From Nemertoderma westbladi (taxonomy: Eukaryota > Xenacoelomorpha > Nemertodermatida > Nemertodermatidae): a stretch of 64,000 nt of DNA. The DNA is taken from contig JAUCBJ010006805.1 in the NCBI GenBank assembly GCA_032718475.1, positions 1-64,000 of the forward strand, given 5' to 3'. Of this stretch, positions 1-10,180 are shown piece after piece. Position 1 is the stretch's first letter, and each line of letters starts with the position of its first letter. The notes below the pieces were generated by a model, which made no database searches, was not told the DNA's origin, and saw nothing but the letters and a program-made list of their open reading frames with translations. A program made the translations under genes and the position numbers.

Positions 1-881
1 AACTGTTTATTTATGCAGTCTTGATTCTCCTGAATGTATTCCAATTCTAGTTGGGTGGTTTCTTCAGCCGCTTTCCGTTCTGCTTCTGCCACTTTTGCCT
101 CTGCCGCTGCCTCTGCCGCTGCCTCTGCCGCTTTTGCCTTGGCCGCTGCCGCCTTTCTTTCTGCTTCTGCCACTGCTGCTGCCAAGGCCGCTGCTATTTT
201 CTTTCTGTCTTCTATAAGTTTTTTCTTTACTTGCTCTTCTTGTACTCTAGTGATGCGGAGGAGTTCATCAAATTTAGCTTGGTTCGCAGCTAACATTTCC
301 GCATCGATTGCGTCCAGCACAAGCTTGGTTCCTTCACTATTAGGGCTAAGCCCCTCCAGCCTTCTCCTCAACTCTTCATCTCCTACAAAGCGTTGATAGT
401 CTGACAGATAGATGTCAATAGCATCCCTCTTATGCGGTTTCTCTGCTGTCACTTCGCTTTCTTCTTGAGAAAAAGTGGCGTCGGTTGATTCTTCATAGGT
501 TGGCTGCTCATCATAAACCTTATCCGCCATCTTCGCTCCGCGTTCGGGCGTCCGCTCAACAGTATCCGAACTACTGGAGCTATCGGGCCGTTGAGAAGTA
601 AGTTCTTGGCTCGCGGGTTGTTGCGGTTCCGCTGCTTCTTGGTCCCGCTTGACCTGAGCTCGAGTGCCTATGATAGACCTACGATGTTGGACTAGCCTAG
701 GGTCTGATACTACTACTTGAGGGATGATCTTTCGCACAGTAGGAGGGGACTTAGACTTTGGTCTGGGATGTTCCATACTTTGATCTTGGTCACAGATCCT
801 TTTAAGACGCTGTCTAAGTCTAATACTCATTCTAACACCCTCTAAGAGACTATCTGACAATGTTTGTTGTGAGTCAGACAT
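1..881 (-). CDS. gag: gag N-terminal part of E1 (partial, runs off window)
   Basis: An uninterrupted minus-strand frame opens with ATG at 881-879 and is still open at position 1, at least 293 codons. I confirmed it by reading the reverse complement from 881 to about 421. It is homologous to the 625-residue gag of E2: the same first residues, the same segment beginning AEKPHKRDAIDIYLSDYQRF, then a charged coiled-coil with Ala/Glu/Lys repeats encoded around 60-200. Between the shared start and that segment E1 carries about 120 extra residues, rich in Arg, Pro, Ser and Glu, that E2 lacks. Gag would form the particle coat. Plus-strand frames over this interval are shadows. Confidence 0.85.
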   Translation of the reverse strand, partial: MSDSQQTLSDSLLEGVRMSIRLRQRLKRICDQDQSMEHPRPKSKSPPTVRKIIPQVVVSDPRLVQHRRSIIGTRAQVKRDQEAAEPQQPASQELTSQRPDSSSSSDTVERTPERGAKMADKVYDEQPTYEESTDATFSQEESEVTAEKPHKRDAIDIYLSDYQRFVGDEELRRRLEGLSPNSEGTKLVLDAIDAEMLAANQAKFDELLRITRVQEEQVKKKLIEDRKKIAAALAAAVAEAERKAAAAKAKAAEAAAEAAAEAKVAEAERKAAEETTQLELEYIQENQDCINKQ

Positions 882-3143
882 GTTTGTTTACAGTTGAATG
901 CCTACGGCTATAAATACAGCTAAAGTAAGTCTAGTAATTCAGTATCACTGTTAGCCTAATAATTAATTACCGATACTGCTACCCAGTGTAGCGTGATATA
1001 TATAATATTAGAATACCGGTATGCTTATGGTATATATAAGTATTATTACAGACTAGGTTTTTCACAGAAACCGGTATATAAGTTTAGCACAAATATATAT
1101 AAATATATAATAGGCCTATCGAGGATACCGGTATGCAGTTTACACTTATAGTGTATATATATAAGTATAATTACAGACTAAAATTAATTACAGAATACCG
1201 GTATGATTTCAGCTTAAGTTTATGAAAATAAAGCTAATAAGCCTATTGTAAATACCGGTATATCAATTATTTTAAATAATTGAATTTCTGAATTTTAAGG
1301 GTTACTTGGTTACTTTAACTTACTGTATTACCGTTATTTAAGCAGTAGTCCAACTGATATTGAGACCTAATTGTTGTATGGCAGGCCTAGTATTTATAAA
1401 TCGTTTGAGTTGATTTATAATATATATATACCCGTTTTAATGGGTTTTGTCAATGTTTGAAATAAATGTTATTATTTCTGGGGAGTAATCACTACACAAA
1501 GCGGTGCGCTTTCAGTGAAGTGTTACTTATAGGACACTAAAACAAATAATTCTAATTTACCTAAGTTACTTAATACTACAAATTACGTACAATTTGGGTG
1601 AGATTACAATCTCTAAATAAACACAAAAATTTACAAAAACACAAAATACGAATTTTCAGGGTAATTTTACAAGAAGTCTACAAACCAGCCTAACAAAGGG
1701 TTAGAAAACTGGTTATTACAACGGACAGGGTACTGCGGTATTTGAAATAATAAGTAGTAGTAAATACACTGCATTGTCCAGATAGGAAAATACCACCGCC
1801 TGACGACCTATAGCCGTATCGCTATAGGTTCTACGTTATGTATCACGGAGTGTTCCTACCTAGAAGTTAATAGAGCTAATCGAACGTGCCTATCAACCAC
1901 TTTACAACACAAATATAATGCCTACTAATTACTTTCGGAAAGCACTGTACACTAAACCCTAAATTAGGTACGAGTACTTGTATAACAGATAATCAGTAGT
2001 TAAATATACTTGAACAGCTAAAAGAACCACGGCATCTGCTGGAGTGACCGATGCACAAAATCACCAGTCTTTACCTACGCCAAGCAGCCCGTGTAGTACC
2101 GGGGTTAATTTAACTATAGCGGTATGTATAACAAACACAATTACTGTAGGAACAAACTTGGGGAATGAATGTTGCGGATAATCGCATAAACTCTGAATAA
2201 TAAATATTACGCTACGCGTACAAACTACTCAAACAAAATGCAGACCGAACACTGACAGACTACTATCAAGCCTAAACAAACTACGGTATATGCAGACTCC
2301 GAAATAATTAGGTAGTATGTGTTCTAACCCAGTAGTACGACTTATTCTTTAATTGGGGGTTTACCTTACAGCATTCGCTGCCCCTACTTCCTAACCGTAC
2401 TTAATCGGACAAGTGATCTACACACGCTGCAATCCGCTCAGGCCCAACAACAGCCAGACAACTATCCAGCCTACAAATTATCTAAATAAATATTATACGC
2501 TACCCGTACAGACTTACACAAACAAAGTACAGACTAAACGATGGCAGACTACTCTCAAGCCTAAATAAACTACAGGACATGCAGACTCCGAAATGATTAG
2601 GGAGTATGCGTTCTAACCCTGTAGTACGACTTATTCTTTAGTTGGGGGTTTACCTTACAGCATTCGCTGCCCCTACTTCCTAACCGTACTTAATCGGACA
2701 GGTGATCTACACACACTGCAATTCGTTCGGACTTAACAGCAATCAGACAACAGCTCAGCCTACAAATCGTCTGTACAATCTGATCAGGTTTACACGCCTT
2801 CTGTTCAATACTGGCCTACAAACAAATAAAACTTGACAGAAATAAGTAAAATCTCAATAAAAAACCAGGGCGGGCCCTCCCTGATTAATTATTAAGGCCT
2901 ACCGGTATATAATTATCAAAATCGAATAATACTAATGTACTTATACGGGAAGTACCGGTTAGGACAGTTAGGCCTACGGACCTACAGAAGTACCGGTTCT
3001 GGCAGTTGGACCTACGGGCCTACAGCAGTACCGGTTCTGGCAGTTGGGCCTACTGACCTACAGATGTACTGTTCAGGTTTACCGGTTGACCGGTACTTTC
3101 AACTTTATTGCTTACTGCAATAAAGAAGACATATATCCGTTAT
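882..3143 (-). other. Noncoding leader of E1 with internal repeats
   Basis: No gene is visible. The stretch lies between the 5' LTR and gag and is shared with E2 (32288-34468). It contains palindromic TACCGGTA motifs spaced roughly 115 bp apart between about 1010 and 1260, and a direct duplication of about 289 bp (for example GCAGACTCCGAAA at 2292 and again at 2581). I could not recognise a primer-binding site next to the LTR. Confidence 0.7.
2203..2775. repeat. Two-copy tandem duplication (~289 bp unit) in the E1 leader
   Basis: Successive blocks share the segment from the ACACTGACAGACTAC region through TAATCGGACA(A/G)GTGATCTACACAC, offset 289 bp. The same duplication is present in E2 at about 33600-34175 with offset 287 bp, so it predates the split of the two copies. 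Confidence 0.75.
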
Positions 3144-4395
3144 TGTTCGCGCTTTCAGACCTTTGGCAGTTTAACCCGCCAAATTAGGATGTCTTCTAGA
3201 TAATAAATCACCTTTAGTCTATGACAAGTATTTAATTCACTACACTAGTCGAAACCAATCTGTGCGCGATCATTCACCCGCTGGATATACCCGGGAGATT
3301 GGGTTCGACGGCTTAATTTTATTGCTATGTAAGCCTAATGTATTATTCGACTGACAGTATTATATAATCTCTGACAATATTATTCACCTTCGGGAAATAT
3401 TAACAGTTCCTTTAGGACGTGGCGCTCTATCTATATAAACAGAGTTATGACTTAAACTACTCACAACGATATGGCTTAGTTACAATTCACATATATGGCG
3501 CATTCTTTAGGAAATGCTTCGTTATCAGTCTCACTCATACACAATGCTGCACAATACTGCACACTGATCTGCCGATCTTCACTGATTTTAGTCACATATA
3601 AAAGGAACACGGACCGAATCAGGTAGGGTCTATCAAATAACATTAGATTCACTTCAAACCACTCAACATAGGTCGCAATCATTTATCTGTAACCCTTCTC
3701 TCTTACCTTCGGTATATCAAGAATATTGGGTTTTCGGGGTTATTTGTCGTTATTCCAAATATAATAATTCATCAACCATGTTATGAAGAACTGACAGTAA
3801 ATAGCAGTATAACAATATAAAAGTATGCACAGTGTTACACAGTATGCAGTGTATGCAGTACTGCAGTATGCAGTATGCAGATAACGGATATATGTCCTTA
3901 TAATTAAGCCTACTAGTGTAGGGCTAAAGCAGAAAAGCACAAAATACTCCAAAGCCGTTCTTCCTGGCTTAGAATCACCAACAACACTGATAAGAATAAC
4001 TATAAGAATACCAGCTACCCTTATTCCACGAAGCTCCCGTCCAACACAGAGAAAGAGCAGTGAGATAGGAAAATTCAGTTCAGTAGCTCTGTGATAGGTC
4101 AAAATCAAAGCCAACTCAAATCCTATTGGCAGATACAGAAAGCAGGGCTATGGGGCAACGTGGCAATATCAGCCGTTAGCCGTCGTCATGGTAGCGACAC
4201 TGTTTTCAAGAGTATCGAGCTTTTTACGTCACGAAATTACAGATTATGTCCTCTAAAGTACAAATACAGAAGAAATGGCTTTTATGTCCTCCAAAACACC
4301 AGTACAGCAAGGACACGGCCTTTTTATGCCTGGTAAACCAACCACAGAGTACTTTACGGGGATAATAACCAGCTAATTACGCAAAAGCTTTTACA
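3144..4395 (-). repeat. 5' LTR of E1 (1,252 bp)
   Basis: On the minus strand it begins TGTAAAAGCTTTTGC and ends GCGCGAACA, so it has the canonical TG...CA ends. It aligns along its length with 34469-35672, with 22417-25228 once a LINE is removed, and with 61252-62484. The left boundary abuts the leader and the right boundary abuts foreign coding DNA. Open frames inside it are not supported as genes. Confidence 0.88.
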
Positions 4396-5078
4396 GCTTT
4401 GGTTCAGGACATATTGCTAGAGATTGTACACGAATTCAGCCGTGCTATAACTGTAAGAGAACTGGTCACCATCAATCAATTTGTACAAGAGTACAACGTG
4501 GTCCAAGTGTCCAACAACCACAAGGTAAAGGTAGTAGTAGTCATAGTATGTTGGTTGGCACAAATCAGATATCCGTTAAGGGTGATCCAGAGTTTAATGA
4601 TATAAATGATTCAACAGGTTCAACAACATTGACCGTTCAAGTCGCCAGCTTGGACATAACAGTTAGTGGTATACTTCAAACGGCTGTAGTCAACTGTCAA
4701 CCGGGTCACAATACCACAACTTCATTTCAGGTAAACACATTTCTTGATCCTGGTAGTGAAAGATCATTCATTGTTCGGGAGACGGTACTGAAATATAAAT
4801 TACCTATAGTAGGGAAGCAAGTCATTAACATTAACAGTTTCCAAGGTCATGAAGTTAAAGAGAGAGATATTCAGTCTCTAGATATTGCGCAAATTACATT
4901 AATACTACGCAACAGCACAATTTTGGTTGTACAAGCATTAGTTGTAGGGGAAATTTGTAAACCATTACAAAGTAAGTTTTCAGCTGCATCTCTTCAGAAC
5001 CGTATTGGCTCATGTTTTCACTCACTCGGTGGGATAAATATTTCTCCATTTGACGCAACACCGCCGCGGCCGCTATGA
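4396..5078 (+). pseudogene. Old BEL/Pao gag-pol fragment: CCHC knuckles and start of protease
   Basis: Starting immediately at the E1 boundary the plus strand encodes the tail of one zinc knuckle (FGSGHIARDC), then a full CCHC knuckle (CYNCKRTGHHQSIC), a linker, and a retroviral-type aspartic protease start with the motif FLDPGSERSFI (D-P-G in place of the usual D-S/T-G). The frame ends at TGA 5076-5078 after running into unrelated GC-rich sequence (CCGCGGCCGC repeated at about 5062 and 5091). The 3' continuation, beginning with the protease-end motif LIGSDFYWDI, is found at 20292. The gene is therefore broken by E1 upstream and by about 15 kb of insertion downstream. Confidence 0.82.
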
Positions 5079-7125
5079 GGGAGGTGAATACCGCGGCCGC
5101 TCCTAAAGCCGCAGGCCATCGCTAACTATATAGGTTAACTTGGGATTCTGGGGGACTTTTCGATGAAGGAACTGACCAAATTTTTTTATTTTCTCACCAG
5201 GGGAGCGGCTCGGAATTCTAAGATATTAGCAACTCTAACATGATTAAATCTAACCCTGCGACGGACACGGCGGACAAAAATCCGTCATTTTTTCGACAAT
5301 TTTAAAATTTTTTTGAAAGGCGCTCTACAGTGGCTCGAAAAAACCCTAGGTTATTGCTTAGCCGACGCCGGGATACGATAGAAGGGATTAATTAGTGAAT
5401 TCGTTTTTTTTTTCAAAAAAGATTACCACGCCTTTTTTCCGAAAATGTCCGTCAAAGTTGAAAAAACGGACAAAATGACTTTGCGGGATCCGCTATAACT
5501 CGGCTAATATTAATCGTACGGGGACGAAAGTAACGCGGTTGGAAAGGGGAAGAGTGGTACTACCTTCGTATCGAATGGGGGTAAGATATTTATTAAAATT
5601 TCGGGTGGAAAAAGGGGCTGTAAATTTGTACGTTTTTGTCCGTCTTTTTTGGAAAACTTATTTCCGAAATGTTTAATTCGACAACGCGGGTAGGAATCCA
5701 CTAATTCTTTTATGAAACTCGTAGAAGACCATTGGGGCTACGTTCCTATCGAATGGGGGTACAAAAAATATGTCGGCAATAGGGGCCAAAAAGGGCCAGA
5801 ATTTGTAAAGTAGTTTTTATCGAATAATTTTTTATTTTTAACTTTAGTTGGTTAAGGTACATTCTATACAGTCAATATCCATACGGGGAATTCAAATATG
5901 CTATCGGTTTTGCTCCAAGGATGATATTAAAAAAATGAGGGCCAAAATTATAATTTCGCGCTTCAAACTTGCTTCGCGGGAAATCGTCTAGCTCGAAAAC
6001 TACTTAACTTACGGGAGATTTGTTTACACAGACTTATAGTGCGTTAAATTATCTATCTAACAGCGTTAATCACAGCGCCGGAGGTATTATAAAACTGGAG
6101 CGGCAGGCGATCGTGTGAAATATAATATTTATAAAAAGGGACGAAAATTTTTTTTTTAACAAATCGCTATTCCATTATAATTTAGCGTATTGCGCCAAAA
6201 GTACCTGTAAAAAGTATCAAATTAACTCCGCTATCTTTTATCTTAACATATATAATTAAAATTACGAATTTTAAGGGTCGAAAAATATCGCGTTATTTTC
6301 GCCCTTTTTTTTAATTTTTTTGGGGCCAAAAATAACCCCTTTTCAAAAGATTAAGAAAAAAATTACGGCAAAGAATATACCAACTTTATTGAATTTGGAC
6401 CACCAGAACCGAAGTTAGAGCGATTTTAGTGAAAAAATAAAAATAATTTTTTTTGCAAAAAAATTAAGAATGGTGAGGTCAATATTGGATTTCGAACCCG
6501 CGAACTTAGGTTTCATTAACGTGATTGATAACCACTAGACTATGTGACCAAGAGAATTTGAAATTTTCGAGTGACTATTTTTAAACATAAATAACTTCGG
6601 TTCTACAGAGCCGTTTAATCTGAAACTCTTTTCATTGGATAGAGGATAGATTGTCGTGTGTGAAATAGGATAAAACTTGGGAAAAGACTTATGTGCACTT
6701 AGTGCAAAATGCACTTAAATAGTGAACATTTTTTCGATATTTCAAACACTGTTATTTCCAGTTCTATTCATCGTAGAATGTTATTTTTTGGATTAAAATG
6801 TAGTTTGGAATGATTTCTAACTATAATCGTAACATTTGTTTAACTTTTTATGTCTATAAAGTGATTTAAAAATGTCCATGAATATGGTCCAAAATCGCAA
6901 ATCCAGATTTATTAAATTGGATTTTTGACACTTTTAGCGACTGACACTTGATCATACACCATCGTAGATCGGTAGAGGATAAACATAAGTTTGTTAAATA
7001 AGAGCCACCATTACGATCTGCTAAAGTGCATTTGTACAAATAAGTGTGCAAAAGTGCAAATTTTTTAATAAGGTCAAATTATATAGTATTGGGTTCTTTT
7101 CTTTGCAGATACTTTATTTTCATAT
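5079..7125. other. AT-rich unassigned DNA left of E3
   Basis: No credible coding sequence. Together with 19386-20290 this is about 3 kb of sequence that separates the two halves of the old BEL element and into which E3 inserted. It has many poly-A/T tracts and a degenerate tRNA-like segment (next entry). I do not recognise its family. Confidence 0.5.
6472..6550 (-). repeat. Degenerate tRNA-like sequence (SINE head or tRNA pseudogene)
   Basis: On the minus strand an A box TAGTCTAGTGG (6542-6532) is followed about 34 bp later by a B box GGTTCGAAATC (6498-6488, one mismatch to consensus). Five of seven acceptor-stem pairs (GGTCA / TGACC) can form, but the T-stem and anticodon stem do not fold cleanly, so a functional tRNA is unlikely. 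Confidence 0.5.
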
Positions 7126-7130
7126 TAATA

Positions 7131-7671
7131 TGTTAGCTTATTCAATCCCGCCAACACCCCATAAAGTTATAAGCCGATAAGCAATATTGGGAGCCACGAG
7201 ATTGGGCAATTAACCAACTCGTGCCATCCCAATAAGAGTGGGAAGGAAGCACACAATAGAGGGTCAGGGGCCAAACCCCTAACCCAGAGAGAACAGGTGG
7301 AGTGAACGGGAATACTCCACGGGGCGCCAACAAGGGTATTAACCAATCAGAGGGGGGAATGGCATCGATTGAGTAGCAGTAAGGCCACCGTGCAATATAA
7401 CCAATAACCTATTAATCAGTGATTCAGTTATCTCAGTGCAGCAGTGCTAGCGTAGGGTACAGTCAATTAGTTTAGTTAGGGGATCACGGGACTTTAGTTA
7501 CCGTATCCCGCCTTGTACACATTATACCTATATCTATATCCTATGTCCTATTATTATTATACACCGAACTTCAGAACTCAGTTACCTTTATTTCACCCTT
7601 ATACACGGCGGGGATGCGTGGACTAAATTACCACATCGGATAAATCGGGATCCCTCCTGGATCCCGTCACA
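7131..7671 (+). repeat. 5' LTR of E3 (541 bp)
   Basis: Begins TGTTAGCTTATTC and ends GGATCCCGTCACA. It matches 18840-19380 at 540 of 541 positions. The 189-nt minus-strand open frame inside it appears in both copies and has no coding features. Confidence 0.95.
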
Positions 7672-7751
7672 GTAACTAAATCCGAGCTGCCGCCCCAGTT
7701 AAACTCTGAGAACTACACTGCTTGCTAGTCGAACTCCACCGAGCAGACGAG

Positions 7752-8195
7752 ATGAGTGAATCGGGCGAGACACCGACGCGGACCCCGGACGAAGATCAAA
7801 CGATCTGCGAGGCCGCGACCAAGCGATACAGGCCCACGACGCCGGAGCCATCGATAACGGGCGAACCGGAAGTCCAGGACGAGGAGGGCCTGGAACCCGA
7901 AGTCGAGCCAAGAGAGAAAGAGAGCGAGATGGAGGGAGATGGAGACGAGTCGACACGAGAGGGAGAACGGCGCGCCGATGTCGCCGGCCAGCTACCGGCC
8001 GAGGGTGACGAGCGGCCCACCGAAACGGCGACGGTGGGGCCGACGGTGCGACGCCGGACGCGAAGAGACGGAGGAGAGATCGGTACCGATGTCGCCGGCC
8101 AGCTACAGGCCGAGGGCGACGGACGGCCCACCGGTACGACGTCGAACCCGGAGGGACGGAGGAGAGGTCGGCGACGAGGACGTCGGGGTTTCTGA
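7752..8195 (+). CDS. E3 gag first frame: acidic/arginine-rich N-terminus
   Basis: The first ATG after the LTR with a sensible coding context is at 7752 and begins MSESGETPTRTPDEDQTI. The product is low-complexity: acidic and proline-rich at first, then a two-copy repeat encoded by a 111-bp tandem unit (7977-8088 and a shortened second copy), ending in an Arg/Gly run. The frame ends at 8195, but the +1 frame is already open from 7939 and carries the downstream helical and coiled-coil region. The second repeat copy is shorter than the first, so a frameshifting deletion there, or a ribosomal frameshift, would join the two. No catalytic function is suggested. Confidence 0.55.
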   Translation: MSESGETPTRTPDEDQTICEAATKRYRPTTPEPSITGEPEVQDEEGLEPEVEPREKESEMEGDGDESTREGERRADVAGQLPAEGDERPTETATVGPTVRRRTRRDGGEIGTDVAGQLQAEGDGRPTGTTSNPEGRRRGRRRGRRGF

Positions 8196-9015
8196 GCGAC
8201 TTCGACGGGCCTACAACGCGACCCGGAAGCTGATAAACGACGCCAAGAAGGAAGGGGCGAAGGTAGACGAGGTGAGACTGAGAAAGCGACTAGGTGAGTC
8301 GGATAGACACTTAAATTACCTAATACGTTTTGGGCAGAGAGAACTGGCCGGGGAGAGAGCAGAAAGGATAGCCGGCGAATTGTTTGAACTATGGAAGTGT
8401 GGGAGTATGGAACCTAGTGTAGCGCCAGTGTACATAGGGCCATACTTGGTCGATGCCCGGGGAGTAAAACCAGTGGGTTGGAGGGGACTCGAAGGGGGCG
8501 AATCCGAGGTTAACCCCGAGGATTCGGCCTCGTCGGTCGGAGAAAGCTCCGGGAGGCCGGGGAAAGTTGGTAGGTCGGGAAGGCGGGGGAAGTCCGTCGT
8601 AACCGATAAGTCTGTTACATCCTCCGCGAAAGAAAGAGTGGTGAGAGAGATAGGTGCCGCATACCGCCTCGACGTGGCAGAGCAAGGTCAGAAGGAAATG
8701 GAGGAACGGCTAGAGGAGGGGAGAGCGCGGTTAGCGAGGGAAGCGGCATTGATTAAAGAGAACGGTGAGAGGGTAGAAAGGGCTTTGAGGAGCCTTAGGG
8801 AGAGTGACGAAATAGAGGAAAAGGAGTGTAGAGAGCGTGAGGCTAGGGAGGAAAGGGAACGCAGAGAGCGTGAGGCAAGGGAGGACGAGGAACGCGAGGA
8901 ACGTGAGACAAAAAGGGACGAGGAACGCGAGGAACGTGAGGCAAGAAGGGAAAAGGAACGCAAGGAATATGAGGCAAGAAGGGAAAAGGAACGCAAAGAA
9001 CGTGAGGCGAGATGA
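7939..9015 (+). CDS. E3 gag second frame: helical region and long charged coiled coil
   Basis: This frame overlaps the previous one by 257 nt and encodes, after the repeat region, a helical segment (around YNATRKLINDAKKEGAKVDE) and then a highly charged coiled coil of repeated REREAREE-type heptads from about 8820 to 9012. It ends at a TGA (9013-9015). The same frame is then open without another stop to 10056, so the TGA interrupts one longer protein. This arrangement of an N-terminal coiled coil ahead of a DUF1759-like domain is common in BEL/Pao gag proteins. Function is presumably particle assembly. Confidence 0.6.
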   Translation: METSRHERENGAPMSPASYRPRVTSGPPKRRRWGRRCDAGREETEERSVPMSPASYRPRATDGPPVRRRTRRDGGEVGDEDVGVSERLRRAYNATRKLINDAKKEGAKVDEVRLRKRLGESDRHLNYLIRFGQRELAGERAERIAGELFELWKCGSMEPSVAPVYIGPYLVDARGVKPVGWRGLEGGESEVNPEDSASSVGESSGRPGKVGRSGRRGKSVVTDKSVTSSAKERVVREIGAAYRLDVAEQGQKEMEERLEEGRARLAREAALIKENGERVERALRSLRESDEIEEKECREREAREERERREREAREDEEREERETKRDEEREEREARREKERKEYEARREKERKEREAR

Positions 9016-10056
9016 AGGGAGAGCGCTAGGAGTGTAGTAGAGTCGGCCAGACGGGACAGCCAGGAAAGTGAGGAGAGAGGGGCAAAGGCTGAGCGAGAGT
9101 TAAGGGAATTAGAGAAACGCCAAGGTGTATCGGCAAAAAATAAGATTAGACGGGCGCACGAGCTGGAATTGGTCCGAGTGTTGCCGTCTGAAAGCGGGGC
9201 CGGCTCGAGTATTTTTGAGGAGCCAGGAGCCGTAGACACGTTCATTAACACCCCACTGACAGGGACCGCACGACAGACCCAAAACTGGTGTAACCGTACG
9301 GGCGAGGGGGGTAATAATAATAATGGTACAGTAGACGTTGTTGATATTAATAGTACCGTATGGGATAACACTAATCAAACCTTTATTGCAGGAAATACTT
9401 TGCCTAGTGGTAGTAATTTAAATTTAAATCAGAACAATCCCAATACTAATGTAGAAAATAATCCTAATGTTGATGTAGTTACGCAAAATAATTCAAATAA
9501 TCAAAATAATAATCCGAATTCGGACCTACAAAATAACTTAAATAACGCAATTACACAGAATAATTCGAATAATTTAAATAATGATCTCAGCCCGAATTTA
9601 CAAAATAATTCAGATAACGTAGTCGCGCAGAATAATGCAAATGGTTTTGTTTCAAACGAGCAAATTGATTCCGTTTCTAATATGGGTGCTATTAATGTAA
9701 ACACGTCGGGCCTACATAACCAGGCGGAAGAGAGCCTGGTAGGCCACGTAGTTAGTAGACAGGGAGCAGAGGGCCTGGTAGGCCACGTAGTTAGTAGACA
9801 GGGAGCAGAGGGCCTGGTAGGCCACGTAGTTAGTAGACAGGGAGCAGAGGGCCTGGCAGGCCACGTAGTTGGTAGGCAGGGAGTAGAGGGTCTGGTAGGC
9901 CATGCAATAACAGAGGGAGAGGCGAGGGTGAACAGACCCGACTGTGATAGGGTTGATGTGTCGACTAGAGAGGTATATAATAGCGGGGAAAGAGGTAGCG
10001 AAGTTAGATGTAGCGAGTGGGGGGGGGGCTACGAGGGCCCCATAACAGAGAGTTAG
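9016..10056 (+). CDS. E3 gag third segment: Asn-rich tract and 13-residue repeats
   Basis: In frame with the preceding segment beyond the TGA at 9013-9015. It has three parts: the end of the coiled coil, an Asn/Gln-rich tract (about 9310-9640, dominated by QNN and NNPN), and about five copies of a 13-residue repeat VGHVVSRQGAEGL coded by 39-bp units at about 9735-9905. The frame closes at TAG 10054-10056, preceded by GAG AGT. A +1 shift at AGT TAG would read GTT AGC and enter the frame of the next gene, which is open from 10046. The split may therefore be a programmed frameshift or damage. No start codon of its own is needed. Confidence 0.5.
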   Translation, partial: RESARSVVESARRDSQESEERGAKAERELRELEKRQGVSAKNKIRRAHELELVRVLPSESGAGSSIFEEPGAVDTFINTPLTGTARQTQNWCNRTGEGGNNNNGTVDVVDINSTVWDNTNQTFIAGNTLPSGSNLNLNQNNPNTNVENNPNVDVVTQNNSNNQNNNPNSDLQNNLNNAITQNNSNNLNNDLSPNLQNNSDNVVAQNNANGFVSNEQIDSVSNMGAINVNTSGLHNQAEESLVGHVVSRQGAEGLVGHVVSRQGAEGLVGHVVSRQGAEGLAGHVVGRQGVEGLVGHAITEGEARVNRPDCDRVDVSTREVYNSGERGSEVRCSEWGGGYEGPITES

Positions 10057-10180
10057 CGGCGAGAAGGGGGGGGCAGAGAGTGTCCCACAGCCGTCAGCAG
10101 ATAATGCGAGGGCCGAAATAGGTAAACCGCAACAACCAGCGACGGAAAGTAATAGGGGGATTACGAGTATCCCCAGCGAC

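Larger units (their letters stand above)
1..4395 (-). mobile_element. BEL/Pao LTR retrotransposon E1, 5' part only
   Basis: Read on the minus strand this is, from right to left, a 5' LTR (3144-4395), a 2.3-kb leader and the start of gag; pol and the 3' LTR lie beyond position 1. The assignment rests on collinearity with the complete element E2: the same LTR, the same leader and the same gag start occur at 35672-31800. The base just outside the LTR begins GCTTT, which is the expected 5-bp target duplication; the partner copy is outside the window. The element is inserted in the zinc-knuckle coding region of an older plus-strand BEL/Pao element. Confidence 0.85.

Noticed and set aside
34-396. 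Plus-strand Ala/Ser-rich frame
   Set aside because: Antisense to the Ala/Glu/Lys coiled-coil of E1 gag; the minus frame is homologous to E2 gag.
3740-4114. 124-codon minus-strand frame in the E1 LTR
   Set aside because: It is not conserved as an open frame in the E2 and E4 LTRs and is low-complexity Ile/Leu/Tyr sequence.
6472-6550. Functional tRNA gene
   Set aside because: The T-stem and anticodon stem do not pair and the acceptor has two mismatches; only the pol III boxes are recognisable.
8688-9371. 227-codon minus-strand open frame rich in Ser/Leu
   Set aside because: It is the antisense shadow of the GAA/CGT-rich coiled-coil codons.
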